From: an uncultured Bacteroidales bacterium
GTDB taxonomy: Bacteria > Bacteroidota > Bacteroidia > Bacteroidales > Muribaculaceae
Reading direction: 5' to 3'
DNA length: 64,000 nucleotides
NCBI GenBank assembly: GCA_902776435.1
Contig: CACYQB010000010.1
Coordinates: 1-64,000, forward strand
The notes beneath the pieces were generated by a model that was given only the letters and a program-made list of their open reading frames with translations, did no database searches and was not told where the DNA came from. Numbering within the stretch: the first letter of the stretch is position 1; every line of letters starts with the position of its first letter. The translations under genes and the position numbers were made by a program. Positions 44,457 through 56,775 of this stretch are shown here, one piece after another.

Positions 44457-45974
44457 ATGGCAAAGATTCGCAATTTCATGCTCCTGTGCTTGTGCGCACT
44501 GATGGTAGTACCCGCCCTGCGTGCCGAGCACTTGATGATTATCGCTGTTAATGACACCCATAGCCAGATCGACCCTGCCAGCGACGGCAAGGGCGGTGTG
44601 GCACGTCGCCGCGCCATTTACGACAAGTTGCGCACCGACAACCCCAACACGGTGCTCATCCACGCTGGTGATGCCGTGCAGGGGACATTATTTTTCTCGC
44701 TATACCGCGGCGAGGTGGAATATGCGTTGATGGACACACTGGGCTATGACGCTATCATCCTGGGTAATCACGAGTTTGACAACGGCATGGAGGAACTTGC
44801 AGCCCATTACCGCAACGTGGATGCCGTTAAACTCAGTGCCAATTATGACTTCAGCGCCACACCGCTCAACGGCCTGTTCCAACCCTATTGGGTCAAGGCC
44901 GTGGGTGACAAGAGAATAGCGTTCTTCGGCATCAACGTGAACCCTGCCGGATTGATTGCCGACATGAATTGCGTGAACCTGGGATATCGGTACGCTCCCG
45001 ATGTTGCCGATGCTACCGCCCGTTACCTCAAGGAGGTACAGGGTGTGGACTATGCCATCATGGTTTCACACATCGGTTACAGCAGTTATGAGCCCACCGA
45101 GCCTAATGACTCTCTCATCATCAGCACGAGCCACTACATTGACATGGCCATCAGTTCACACTCCCACACTACCATCAAGCCTGGTAGTGATTGGAGTCGC
45201 GTGCGCAATGCCGCTGGCAAAATGATTCCTATCGGACAAAACGGAAAGAGCGGCAAGTTAGTGGCCACCTACGATTTGGACCTGGAAACAGGCAACGTCG
45301 TTTATAACCACATTCCCGTGGATGCCAGCTGGGACGAGGCAGCCAGCCGTTACACCGCCATGAACTCCTGGCTCGACCAGTACCGCCATGGTGTTGACAG
45401 CATCATGAACAACCCTGTTGGCACCAGTGCACGCTTCATGAGGAACTCCAGTCCTGCTGCCCAAAACTGGGTGAGCGATGCCACCATGGAAATCATTAAG
45501 GATCTCTCGGGTATCAAGAATATTGATTGTGCCATCATGAATAAGGGCGGTATTCGCACCGATATGCCTAAGGGCACCGTTACCGAAGGCGTCATCGGCT
45601 CAATGTTCCCGTTTGACAACCGCTTTGTAGTGCTGGAGATGCCAGGCACAGAACTGATAGAGAGCATTAAACTCATGTGCGGCCGCGGTGGTGATGCCGT
45701 GAGCAAGGAAATTAAGGCCACCTACAACGCCAAGGGCGAAATGACCAAAGCCACACTTAAGGGTAAGAAAATCGACCCGAAAAAGACCTACATTGTCGCC
45801 ACCATCGACTACCTGGCCAACGGCGGTGACTACATGACACCCATGACGCGTTGCAAACGCCTGTTTGTTGATACCCAGAAGTACGGCAACCACATCCTCA
45901 ATTATGTCAAGCAACTTGAGGCTGCAGGCAAGAAGATTGACGCTAAAGATGAGGTGAGGATTCAGAGAAAATAG
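44457..45974 (+). CDS. Exported 5'-nucleotidase / metallophosphoesterase (UshA-like)
   Basis: This 505-residue enzyme has a signal peptide (FMLLCLCALMVVPALRAEH) and the calcineurin-like metallophosphatase core: AVNDTHSQ, HAGDAVQG, GNHEFDNG, MVSHIGYSS and SSHSHT (metal-binding His and Asp). The C-terminal 5_nucleotid_C domain (about 340-480; VGTSARFMRNSSPAAQNWVSDAT, NKGGIRTDMPKG, DYLANGGDYMTPM) binds nucleotide. It probably releases phosphate and nucleosides in the periplasm. It has its own promoter and is followed by a TTTAGG tract and the GH3 gene. Confidence 0.92.
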   Translation: MAKIRNFMLLCLCALMVVPALRAEHLMIIAVNDTHSQIDPASDGKGGVARRRAIYDKLRTDNPNTVLIHAGDAVQGTLFFSLYRGEVEYALMDTLGYDAIILGNHEFDNGMEELAAHYRNVDAVKLSANYDFSATPLNGLFQPYWVKAVGDKRIAFFGINVNPAGLIADMNCVNLGYRYAPDVADATARYLKEVQGVDYAIMVSHIGYSSYEPTEPNDSLIISTSHYIDMAISSHSHTTIKPGSDWSRVRNAAGKMIPIGQNGKSGKLVATYDLDLETGNVVYNHIPVDASWDEAASRYTAMNSWLDQYRHGVDSIMNNPVGTSARFMRNSSPAAQNWVSDATMEIIKDLSGIKNIDCAIMNKGGIRTDMPKGTVTEGVIGSMFPFDNRFVVLEMPGTELIESIKLMCGRGGDAVSKEIKATYNAKGEMTKATLKGKKIDPKKTYIVATIDYLANGGDYMTPMTRCKRLFVDTQKYGNHILNYVKQLEAAGKKIDAKDEVRIQRK

Positions 45975-46041
45975 GATTTATAGGCTTTAGGTGTTAGGTT
46001 TTAGACTTTAGGTATTGATTTAGATTTTTTAGGTTTTAGGG
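45973..46041 (+). repeat. TTTAGG-type tandem tract before the GH3 gene
   Basis: Units GGCTTTAGG, TGTTAGG, TTTTAGACTTTAGG and TTTTTTAGGTTTTAGGG follow in succession; compare 9041-9073 and 58247-58288. Confidence 0.6.
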
Positions 46042-46067
46042 TACTTTTTAGAAGAAAGGACAAGATA

Positions 46068-49000
46068 ATGACCAAATTCAATCGTATTCTGCTGATTATC
46101 TTTGCGGCAGGGCTTACACTGAGCGCTGCAGCACGGGGTAACGCTAAATTGCCCAACATGTTCAACCAGGTGGACCAGGTAGCGATGAACATGTGGGTGG
46201 ACAGCGTGTTCAACACCTTGTCTCCCGATGCCCGCATCGGACAACTGATTGTTGCCGGCGTGACGCCCAAGAGTAATGACGCCACTCGCGAGCTGGTGCG
46301 TCGACTCGTCGCACAGAACCTGGTGGGTGGACTCATCTATGAGGGCAGCACCATCGCCGAGCAGGCCGAAGTAACCAACCTGGCCCAATCGCTGGCCACC
46401 ATTCCCCTGATGATCACCATCGATGGCGAATGGGGTCTGGGCATGAGACTGAAAGAGGTGCCCAACTTCCAGCGCAACCTTATCCTGGGCGCTCTGGACG
46501 ACGACATGCTGTTGTATGAGTATGGTCGCGAGGTGGCTCGCCAGTGCCGCCGCATGGGCATCCAGGTGAATTTCGCTCCCGTGCTCGACGTGAACGATAA
46601 TCCGTTGAATCCCGTCATCGGCGACCGTTCCTTCGGCGAGAGTCCTGAACTGGTGGCCAGACACGCTATCGCCTTCGGGCGAGGCTTGGAAGATGGCGGC
46701 GTGATGGCCGTGGGCAAGCATTTCCCCGGCCATGGCTCGTCAAGCGAGGATTCCCACAAGACCCTGCCTGTCATCAACAAGACGTTGCAGGAAATCAATA
46801 CCTGCGAATTAGTACCCTTCCGCAAGTTTATCGATGCCGGATTGAGCGGCATCCTCACTGCCCACCTCTTGATTCCTGCCATCGATGGAGGCAAAGCACC
46901 CACGAGTTTGTCCAGTAGCTGTGTCGCCACCCTGTTGCGAGACGAGTTGGACTTTGATGGCCTGATCTTTACCGACGCCCTCAACATGAAAGGCGCTACC
47001 CAACTGCTCAACGGTTCCCCTTGTGTGAATGCGTTGCTGGCCGGTAACGACGTGTTGCTCATGCCCGACAACATCGGTGAAGAAATCAATGCCATCAAAG
47101 CCGCTATCGCTAACGGGAAAATCAGCCAAAACATCATTGACGAACGCTGCAAGAAAATCCTGCGCTACAAGTATGCGTTAGGGTTGACTGAGCGCCAACA
47201 TGTCAGCACTACCAACTTGGCAAGCGACGTCAATTCGCAACGTGCCGAGGTGCTCAAGCGCCAACTCACCGCCGGCAGCATCACCGTCATCAAGAACAAC
47301 GACAACATCCTGCCCATCCGCAACCTGCAGAGCCGCCACATTGCCGTTGCCACCATCGGTAACGAGAATGGCACAGCCAGCAAGTTCACTCGCCGCTGTG
47401 CCGACTACGCCGAGGTCAAGCGCTTCGATCTGGCGAAGGCAGGTTCGGCTCACGAACTCGCCGAGCAGATTCATGACGGACACTTCAACACCGTCATTGT
47501 GGAAGTGGGCGAAGACACCGAGGCTAACCGTGCAGCACTCGAGATTGTGGCCAAGAAATGCAAGAACGTCATTGCCGTTATCACGTCCAAACCCTACGAC
47601 ATCAAGAATTACGGCAACGTCATTACCCACAAGCATGTCAAGGCCGTGGTGCTCACCTACCAGAACTCGACCATTGCCGAGGACTATGCCGCACAAACCA
47701 TCTTCGGTGGCAACGCTGCCAATGGCAACCTGCCCGTATCACTCAGCTTCAAGGGCAAGAAGACGCGTTTTGATGCCGGTCATGGCATCCACTATGCCGC
47801 CAACCGCCTGGGTTACTCCATCCCCGCAGAGGTGGGCTTGGACAACCGCCTGACGGCGCAAATCGACTCGGTCTGCCGCCTGGGTGTGCAACAACATGCC
47901 TTCCCTGGCTGCCAAGTGATTGTTGCCCGTCACGGCAAGGTGGTTTACAAGGGCTCGTTCGGCACCATCGACTATAGCAGCAATGTCAAGGTCGATGACA
48001 ATACGCTTTTCGGTTTGGCATCCGTATCTAAGGCTACAGGAACCATCAGCGGAGTGATGAAAGCCTTTGACGACGGTAAGTTCCGCCTCGATGACAAGGC
48101 AAGCCAGTATATCCCCGGCCTGCGTGACGGGGACAAGGAGAACATCACCTTCCGTGACCTGCTGTATCATGAGACAGGTATGCCCGCTTCACTCGACATG
48201 TGGAAAATGATGATGGATCCCAACACCTACACTGGCACATTGATTGCCGGAGCCGAGGATGCCACCCACACCATCAAAATCATGAACGGAGCATGGGGAC
48301 ACAAGGATGCCAAGATGCGTACCGACATCCTTTCACGCGAAAAGACCGACAAGTTCAACATCGCCATTGCCGACGGCCTGTGGGGCGGTCGTGTGACCTA
48401 CGATTCCATCATGAACCGTATGTACCACGCCAAACTGGGCAAGAAGAAATACTTGTACAGCTGCTGCAATTTCTCGTTGCTGGCCGATGCCGTGCAACGC
48501 ATGACGCACTCGCCGCTGAACTACTATGTGAACAACTACATCTTTGCCCCGCTGGGAGCCTATCACACGATGTACCGCCCACTGAGCAAGTTCCCGCGCG
48601 ATGAAATCGCCTATACCGAAAAGGATACCTACCTGCGCCGACAGCACATCCACGGTTACGTCCACGACGAGTTGGCGGCCTTCTCGGGCGGTGTTCAAGG
48701 CAATGCGGGCCTCTTCAGTAACGCCAATGACCTGGCCAAGTTGTTCCAGATGTGGCTTAACGGCGGCACCTATGGCGGCGTGCGTCTGCTGAAAGCCTCG
48801 ACTGTCGAGACTTTCCTGACGCAAAAGAGTCCCAACAGCCACCGTGGTCTGGGCTTCGATAAGCCTGTTGTAGGCAACCCTGATGCCAGCAACACCTGTG
48901 CCGAGGCAACTCCCGAGACCATCGGTCACACCGGATTCACGGGCACCTGCTTCTGGGTGGATCCCAAGAACGATATGTTCTACATCTTCCTGAGCAACCG

Positions 49001-49091
49001 CGTGAGCCCCACCAGGAACAACCCGAACTTCGGCCGCATCAGCGCCCGCAGCCACATCCAATCCCTCATTTACCGCGCCATCCGCGACTAA
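46068..49091 (+). CDS. GH3 (NagZ-like) / serine beta-lactamase-like fusion
   Basis: This 1007-residue exported protein joins two enzyme domains. After a signal peptide (ILLIIFAAGLTLSAAARG), a GH3 domain (about 35-370) carries the NagZ-type loop KHFPGHGSSSEDSHKTLP near residue 217 and FTDALNMKGA with the catalytic Asp region. A GH3 C-terminal-like beta/alpha domain spans about 400-560. The last 400 residues are a class C beta-lactamase/esterase domain with SVSK (SxxK) near 650, the YSCCN (YxN-like) segment near 800 and HTGFTG (KTG-like) near 952. NagZ removes N-acetylglucosamine from peptidoglycan fragments and the partner domain may be a peptidase or esterase, so a cell-wall recycling role is likely. 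Confidence 0.88.
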   Translation: MTKFNRILLIIFAAGLTLSAAARGNAKLPNMFNQVDQVAMNMWVDSVFNTLSPDARIGQLIVAGVTPKSNDATRELVRRLVAQNLVGGLIYEGSTIAEQAEVTNLAQSLATIPLMITIDGEWGLGMRLKEVPNFQRNLILGALDDDMLLYEYGREVARQCRRMGIQVNFAPVLDVNDNPLNPVIGDRSFGESPELVARHAIAFGRGLEDGGVMAVGKHFPGHGSSSEDSHKTLPVINKTLQEINTCELVPFRKFIDAGLSGILTAHLLIPAIDGGKAPTSLSSSCVATLLRDELDFDGLIFTDALNMKGATQLLNGSPCVNALLAGNDVLLMPDNIGEEINAIKAAIANGKISQNIIDERCKKILRYKYALGLTERQHVSTTNLASDVNSQRAEVLKRQLTAGSITVIKNNDNILPIRNLQSRHIAVATIGNENGTASKFTRRCADYAEVKRFDLAKAGSAHELAEQIHDGHFNTVIVEVGEDTEANRAALEIVAKKCKNVIAVITSKPYDIKNYGNVITHKHVKAVVLTYQNSTIAEDYAAQTIFGGNAANGNLPVSLSFKGKKTRFDAGHGIHYAANRLGYSIPAEVGLDNRLTAQIDSVCRLGVQQHAFPGCQVIVARHGKVVYKGSFGTIDYSSNVKVDDNTLFGLASVSKATGTISGVMKAFDDGKFRLDDKASQYIPGLRDGDKENITFRDLLYHETGMPASLDMWKMMMDPNTYTGTLIAGAEDATHTIKIMNGAWGHKDAKMRTDILSREKTDKFNIAIADGLWGGRVTYDSIMNRMYHAKLGKKKYLYSCCNFSLLADAVQRMTHSPLNYYVNNYIFAPLGAYHTMYRPLSKFPRDEIAYTEKDTYLRRQHIHGYVHDELAAFSGGVQGNAGLFSNANDLAKLFQMWLNGGTYGGVRLLKASTVETFLTQKSPNSHRGLGFDKPVVGNPDASNTCAEATPETIGHTGFTGTCFWVDPKNDMFYIFLSNRVSPTRNNPNFGRISARSHIQSLIYRAIRD

Positions 49092-49122
49092 AGACGAAAA
49101 CCAACATTAAAAAGAATAGTAT

Positions 49123-50127
49123 ATGAAAAAGTTAGCATTTATTTTTTCCGCCCTGTTGTTGCTAGCATCATGCAGCAAGGGCTATAAGGTAACCGTGACT
49201 TTCCCTGACGAGAGCGCTAACGGTGAAACCGCATTCCTGACCAACTATGACACGGGTGACACCATTGCCACTGCTACTATTAGTGATAGCATTTGCACTT
49301 TCGAGGGTGATGCCGGCAAGGGATTCTTTGCCCGTCTGCTCGTGGGAGGTAACCGTTACGGGTTCATCGTGGAGCCTGGCGATATCAAGCTCAACATTGC
49401 TGCTGGCACAGCCACCAGTCCGCTCAACGACAAGATGAGGGTTTGGGGCATGGAAATGCAGAAACTTGCCGACGACACAACTATCACCGAGGCTGAGAGC
49501 GATGCCCGATATGCTGAGGGGTTAATGAAGTTCTACGAGGAAAACAAGGACAATGCCATCGGTCCGTGGGCCTTCTGCAACTTCTTGATGTATAAAGACT
49601 TCTCAGAGGCAGAAATTGACGAGATGCTCAAGTCGGCACCCGCCGAGTACGCTCAATTGAAGCGCGTTGAGAAGGCTAAGAATGCCGCCCGTCAACTCAT
49701 GCTTACCGCCGAGGGCAAGAAATTCACCGACTTTGAAGTCAAGGCCGAAGACGGAGCGATACAGAAGCTCTCAGACTATGTCGGCAAGGGAAAAATCACC
49801 CTCGTGGATTTCTGGGCCAGCTGGTGCGGTCCCTGCCGTGCTGAGATTCCCAAATTGCAGGCTCTCAAGGAAAAGTATGGTGACAAATTTGATGTGCTAG
49901 GCGTTGCAGTATGGGATAATCCTGACGACACCCGCAAAGCGATGGAGCAAATGAACATTACCTGGCCTGTCATCATCGGCACCCAGCAACTCAACGAACC
50001 CACTGACCTCTACGGCATCAAGGGTATCCCCCACATCATCATCTTTGGCCCTGACGGCACGATCTACTCCCGTGGTCTCACAGGTGAAGATCTTGCAGCC
50101 CGCCTCGCCTCCTACCTGAAATTTTAA
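49123..50127 (+). CDS. Lipoprotein thioredoxin with DUF4369 domain (TlpA family)
   Basis: This 334-residue protein starts with a lipoprotein signal (AFIFSALLLLASCSKG, lipobox LASC). Residues 25-120 form a DUF4369-like beta domain and about 200-334 a thioredoxin/TlpA domain with the redox motif WASWCGPCRAEIPKL and the cis-Pro segment GIKGIPHIIIFGPDG. The family reduces disulphides on the periplasmic side. It is 31 bases downstream of the GH3 fusion and probably shares its transcript; a large hairpin at 50181-50216 follows. Confidence 0.88.
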   Translation: MKKLAFIFSALLLLASCSKGYKVTVTFPDESANGETAFLTNYDTGDTIATATISDSICTFEGDAGKGFFARLLVGGNRYGFIVEPGDIKLNIAAGTATSPLNDKMRVWGMEMQKLADDTTITEAESDARYAEGLMKFYEENKDNAIGPWAFCNFLMYKDFSEAEIDEMLKSAPAEYAQLKRVEKAKNAARQLMLTAEGKKFTDFEVKAEDGAIQKLSDYVGKGKITLVDFWASWCGPCRAEIPKLQALKEKYGDKFDVLGVAVWDNPDDTRKAMEQMNITWPVIIGTQQLNEPTDLYGIKGIPHIIIFGPDGTIYSRGLTGEDLAARLASYLKF

Positions 50128-50180
50128 TCTCTTTTACCTAACGCAAGAGACACCTCGTTCACAAGGTAACAATAACAAAC

Positions 50181-50216
50181 CAAGCGGTTGAGCCCATCTG
50201 AAGGCTCAACCGCTTG
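50181..50216 (+). terminator. Terminator after the thioredoxin gene
   Basis: CAAGCGGTTGAGCC (50181-50194) pairs perfectly with GGCTCAACCGCTTG (50203-50216), followed by GTTTATT. Confidence 0.85.
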
Positions 50217-50334
50217 GTTTATTCTAGTAGTCTGTTTGTATAAACTATAATCTATATCACCAAATGGATTCGCGAAATAACGCAAATTCTGCGACGTTTT
50301 TACTCGAAAATCGTCGGGAAGCCTTCTGTGTGCA

Positions 50335-50368
50335 TAAGAAAGGGACCTGCCCATGCGGACAGGTCCCT
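50335..50368 (-). terminator. Terminator of ppdK
   Basis: On the minus strand AGGGACCTG pairs with CAGGTCCCT (50360-50368 with 50341-50349), followed by TTCTTA. Confidence 0.78.
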
Positions 50369-50394
50369 CTTGTAAAGTATGTGTCTAAGTTAAC

Positions 50395-53109
<2,715 letters not shown>

Positions 53110-53169
53110 TTACTTTACTTTTTCTTTTGAATATTTAGTAAATAATTATTAGTTTCTTTATTGGCGGTG

Positions 53170-53177
53170 CAAAGTTA
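53170..53177 (-). promoter_or_regulatory. -7 element of ppdK
   Basis: The minus strand reads TAACTTTG, about 60 bases before the ppdK start; no good -33 TTG at the usual distance. Confidence 0.6.
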
Positions 53178-53454
53178 GTGATTTTACCTCAATTTTCCAC
53201 ATAATGAGCCTTAAAATTACACATTTTTATATAAAAACCTTACTTCCGCACTGATTCGTTTCACTCTGCAAGAGAAATACCCATTTTTGGTTACAAATCA
53301 CATCAAAACACCGCCCATGAAACACCTCAACCCATCCAATCTAATTGAAAATAAAACACTAGTTGCCCAATTACAATTTTTCACTACAAGGCTCCAGATT
53401 GAGGCCAGGAGATGATTTTTCGGCACAAAAGGATGGTGAGAATGAAAAAAGCAT

Positions 53455-53462
53455 TATCTTTG
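53455..53462 (+). promoter_or_regulatory. -7 element of the small unknown gene
   Basis: TATCTTTG, about 35 bases before the ATG at 53498; it shows that an in-frame upstream extension is not translated. Confidence 0.65.
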
Positions 53463-53497
53463 CCGATTGTAAACGAACGACATTGCTAATTAAAGTT

Positions 53498-53872
53498 ATG
53501 GACAAGAATACAAAAAAAATACTTGACGATGACACCAACGGGCTATTGACATATGAATATATAGCCAATAATATGGGCAACATCGACGCCGATATGCCCG
53601 CACTGGTGGATAATATGATAATGAAGGACCGCACGGGACAGTTTGTAGTGAGCACTGCCCGCTACCTGAATGCAATCGACCGCGAGAAGTTTGCCTCCAG
53701 CATCGACCTGCTGGTCAAGGCCGCTATCGCTAAGGACCGTGACCACGTCTATCTGTCCTATCTTGCCGCCTCGCTGTGGGGTGACGACTTCAAGGAGCGT
53801 GCCGCCGAGTTGAGCGCCACTGATGACAACTTCCGCCGCATTTACAAGCGCCTGTATCCTGTCGGAATCTAA
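53498..53872 (+). CDS. Unrecognised small cytoplasmic protein
   Basis: This 124-residue soluble helical protein is not one I can name. It starts MDKNTKKILDDDTNGLLTYEYIANNMG and has DREKFASSIDLLVKAAIAKDRD and YLSYLAASLWGDDFKERAAEL, with no signal peptide, membrane helix or catalytic motif. Its codon use and base composition match the neighbours. The upstream promoter and 30-base spacing to the cyclophilin gene suggest a two-gene operon. Confidence 0.7.
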   Translation: MDKNTKKILDDDTNGLLTYEYIANNMGNIDADMPALVDNMIMKDRTGQFVVSTARYLNAIDREKFASSIDLLVKAAIAKDRDHVYLSYLAASLWGDDFKERAAELSATDDNFRRIYKRLYPVGI

Positions 53873-53901
53873 TCGGAGTCAAATACAATCCCTATATTGT
53901 A

Positions 53902-54621
53902 ATGAGAAAGCACTTTTTATTATCCCTCGTGATAATGGCCTTCGCGTTTATCATGTGCTCGGCCAGCAACACAGGCATCGAGGGCAACAGCCCTGCAAGT
54001 CAAAAAAACAAAGGCAACAAGATGACAAAAGTTAAATTGGAGACCTCGATGGGCGACATTGTGTTCGTACTCTTCAACGAGACTCCTCAGCACCGCGACA
54101 ATTTTATCAAGCTGGTGAAGGAAGGTTACTATGACGGTGTGCTATTCCACCGCGTGATTAAGGACTTCATGATCCAGACCGGTGACTGCAATTCAAAGAA
54201 CGCAGGCCCCAACACCATGCTGGGCGAAGGAGACCCCGGTTATACCATCGAGGCTGAATTTGTTTATCCCAAGTATTTCCACAAGCGTGGAGCCGTTGCA
54301 GCTGCCCGCACCCCAGACTTCATGAATCCCGAGCGCCGGAGCAGTGGCAGCCAGTTCTACATCGTCACGGGCAGGTATTTCAGCAGTGATGACCTGAAGA
54401 GGATGTCCGAAAGCAAGGGCATCACCATGACCGATGAACAGATTGATGCCTACACCAGCGTGGGCGGCGCCCCTCACCTTGACGGCGAGTATACCGTCTT
54501 TGGCGAAGTCATCGAGGGCATGGATGTCGTTGACAAAATCCAGAATGCCGAGACCAACCGCGACCTGGGCGACCGTCCCGTCACCGATATCAAGATCATC
54601 AAGGCGAGTATTGTGAAATAG
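53902..54621 (+). CDS. Cyclophilin-type peptidyl-prolyl isomerase, exported
   Basis: This 239-residue protein has an N-terminal hydrophobic signal (FLLSLVIMAFAFIMCSA) with a cysteine that is a poor lipobox, so lipidation is uncertain. The cyclophilin domain begins near residue 43: VKLETSMGDIVFVLFNETP, YYDGVLFHRVIKDFMIQTGD with the catalytic Arg, GSQFYIVTGRYF and YTVFGEVIEGMDVVDKI. It has an insertion of about 30 residues between those last two (DDLKRMSESKGITMTDEQIDAY) as in many Bacteroidota cyclophilins. It should accelerate proline isomerisation in the envelope. Confidence 0.9.
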   Translation: MRKHFLLSLVIMAFAFIMCSASNTGIEGNSPASQKNKGNKMTKVKLETSMGDIVFVLFNETPQHRDNFIKLVKEGYYDGVLFHRVIKDFMIQTGDCNSKNAGPNTMLGEGDPGYTIEAEFVYPKYFHKRGAVAAARTPDFMNPERRSSGSQFYIVTGRYFSSDDLKRMSESKGITMTDEQIDAYTSVGGAPHLDGEYTVFGEVIEGMDVVDKIQNAETNRDLGDRPVTDIKIIKASIVK

Positions 54622-54655
54622 GTTATAAGCCCGAGTTCACACTCGAGATACGGAT

Positions 54656-54698
54656 AGGACTCATAAGCCTTCCTTCGGCTTATGAGTCCTCTTTTTTT
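54656..54698 (+). terminator. Terminator of the cyclophilin gene
   Basis: AGGACTCATAAGCC (54656-54669) pairs perfectly with GGCTTATGAGTCCT (54677-54690), followed by CTTTTTTT. Confidence 0.93.
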
Positions 54699-54739
54699 CG
54701 GAAAATAGTGTGAAAAACAAAAAAAATTGGAGAAATGGC

Positions 54740-54769
54740 TTTGTGATTGCGAAAAAATGCCTAAATTTG
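54740..54769 (+). promoter_or_regulatory. Promoter of the DUF349 gene
   Basis: TTTG (54740-54743), an 18-base spacer and TAAATTTG (54762-54769), about 53 bases before the start. Confidence 0.7.
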
Positions 54770-54822
54770 GAGTTTGATTATGAACATCAAGCCAATTAGC
54801 GCTTGAACTAAACTAAACAATT

Positions 54823-56730
54823 ATGATGGAACCGCGTGAACAATCTGAATCGATGAACAATCTCGAGAAAGATCAGAACCTGAGCACTGAGCCCCAGACC
54901 GAGGCTCAGGAAGTTGTGAGTGAAGTAGTTAAAGTTGAGGAACCCGTTGCTGAAGAAGCGCCAACACCCGTTTTGGAAGAGACGCCCGCTCCCGTAGCCG
55001 AGCAAGCTCCTGCCGAGGAGGTGAAGGACACCAAACTCGACTTGGCCGGTAAGACCAAGGGCGAGCTGGTGGACATGATGCGCGAATTGGCCACCCGCCC
55101 CATAGAGGAAGTCAAGGATGAGGTGCAAGCCATCAAAGCAGCTTTCTTTGCCCTGCGCCGCGAGGAAGTGGCCAAGGAGAAAGAAGCATTTCTTGCCAAC
55201 GGTAACGAGGATGGTGATTTCACCGCTAAGGAGGACACCGACGAGAACAACCTCAAGGAATTGCTCAACGTGCTCAAGGAACGTCGCACCGAGTTCAACG
55301 CGGCCCAAGAAGCTAACCGTGAGGCCAACCTCGAAAAGAAGCGCCAGATCATCAAACTCATCAACGAGATTGCTAACGATCCCGACAACATCAACCGCCA
55401 GTTCAACCGCGTGAAGCAGTTGCAGCAGGACTTCAAGGACGCCGGCGAGGTGCCCGCCAGCGCCGATACCGAGGTATGGAAGGAGTTCCAGCGCGCTACC
55501 GAGCGTTTCTACGACGTGTTGAAGATGAACAAGGAGCTGCGTGACTACGACTTCAAGAAAAATCTGGAGCTGAAGCAGCAGTTGTGTGAGGACGCCGAAG
55601 CCCTTGACGAGGAGCCTGATGTGGTTTCCGCTTTCAGGAAATTGCAGGAGATGCACAACGAGTGGCGCGAGATAGGTCCCGTTGCCAAGGAGTTGCGAGA
55701 AGAACTGTGGGCACGCTTCAAGGCTGCTTCAAGTGCCATCAACAAGAAATATCAAACCTTCTTTGAGGATCGCAAGAGCAAGGAGAAGGAAAATGCCGAC
55801 GCCAAGACCGAACTGTGTGAAAAGATTGAGGCGATCGAGACCGACAACCTCAAGACTTACACCCAGTGGGACGAAGTGACCAAGCAGATCATCGCCCTGC
55901 AAGAGGACTGGAAGAAGTTAGGCTTCGCATCACGCAAGGCCAACGCCGCCCTATTTGCACGCTTCCGCAAGTCATGTGACGACTTCTTCGGCAAGAAGGC
56001 CGAGTTCTTCAAGTCGATGAAAGAAGAGCTGAGTGCCAACCTGGCTAAGAAAATCGAGCTGTGTGAACGCGCTGAGTCTCTGATGGACTCCACCGAGTGG
56101 AAAGAAACCACCGACAAGTTCATCGAGATGCAGAAGGAGTGGAAGGCCATCGGTCCCGTAGTGAAGAAATACAGTGACAGCGTGTGGAAACGCTTCATCG
56201 CCGCATGTGACCACTTCTTCGAGCAGAAGAAGAAACAGAACGTCAACGTCCACGCTGTAGAGCACGACAACCTGAAGGCCAAGAAGGAAGTTATCGCCAC
56301 CCTTAAAGCCACCATCGAGGAGGCTGGCGAAGAAGCAGCCCAGACCGTCCGCGACCTGATGGACCGCTGGCAGAGCATCGGCCACGTTCCCTTCAAGGAC
56401 AAAGATAAGATCTACGCTCAATACCGTGAGTTGATCGACAAGGCGTTTGAGACGCTCAACATGCGTGGTTCACGTCCCAGTGGCGATGGTGGCACCCGTG
56501 GTCCCCGCCAGGGCGGCAACGACCGCGGCCTGAGTGAGCGTGACCGCCTCGTTCGCACCTACGAGCAGCGCATGAGCGAGTTGAAGACCTTTGAGAACAA
56601 CATGGGCTTCTTGACCGCCAACACCAAGAGCGGCAACTCATTAGTCCAGGAGATGGAACGTCGCATCGCCCGTCTCAAGGAAGAGATTGCCGAGTTGGAG
56701 CAGAAAATCAAAGATCTGGACAACGCATAA
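54823..56730 (+). CDS. DUF349 repeat protein
   Basis: This 635-residue cytoplasmic protein has an acidic Pro/Glu-rich N-terminal 70 residues and then tandem DUF349 helical units. I count five, each opening with W(K/R)xIGP-like segments: DFKDAGEVPASADTEVW, WREIGPVAKELREELW, WKKLGFASRKANAALF, WKAIGPVVKKYSDSVW and WQSIGHVPFKDKDKIY. The C-terminus has a Gly/Arg-rich linker (GSRPSGDGGTRGPRQGG) followed by a coiled coil that ends ELEQKIKDLDNA. DUF349 proteins have no firmly assigned role in Bacteroidota; a scaffold or RNA-associated role is speculation. Its own promoter lies directly upstream. Confidence 0.88.
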   Translation: MMEPREQSESMNNLEKDQNLSTEPQTEAQEVVSEVVKVEEPVAEEAPTPVLEETPAPVAEQAPAEEVKDTKLDLAGKTKGELVDMMRELATRPIEEVKDEVQAIKAAFFALRREEVAKEKEAFLANGNEDGDFTAKEDTDENNLKELLNVLKERRTEFNAAQEANREANLEKKRQIIKLINEIANDPDNINRQFNRVKQLQQDFKDAGEVPASADTEVWKEFQRATERFYDVLKMNKELRDYDFKKNLELKQQLCEDAEALDEEPDVVSAFRKLQEMHNEWREIGPVAKELREELWARFKAASSAINKKYQTFFEDRKSKEKENADAKTELCEKIEAIETDNLKTYTQWDEVTKQIIALQEDWKKLGFASRKANAALFARFRKSCDDFFGKKAEFFKSMKEELSANLAKKIELCERAESLMDSTEWKETTDKFIEMQKEWKAIGPVVKKYSDSVWKRFIAACDHFFEQKKKQNVNVHAVEHDNLKAKKEVIATLKATIEEAGEEAAQTVRDLMDRWQSIGHVPFKDKDKIYAQYRELIDKAFETLNMRGSRPSGDGGTRGPRQGGNDRGLSERDRLVRTYEQRMSELKTFENNMGFLTANTKSGNSLVQEMERRIARLKEEIAELEQKIKDLDNA

Positions 56731-56775
56731 CCGCGCCAGTGAGTGCAACCACATCACATTAACGCATTACATTGA

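Larger units (their letters stand above)
53110..53497. other. 388-base divergent intergenic region
   Basis: It contains the ppdK -7 element (53170-53177) and the promoter -7 box of the small downstream gene (53455-53462). The middle (53180-53440) is AT-rich with no hairpin, repeat or coding signal that I can support. Confidence 0.55.
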
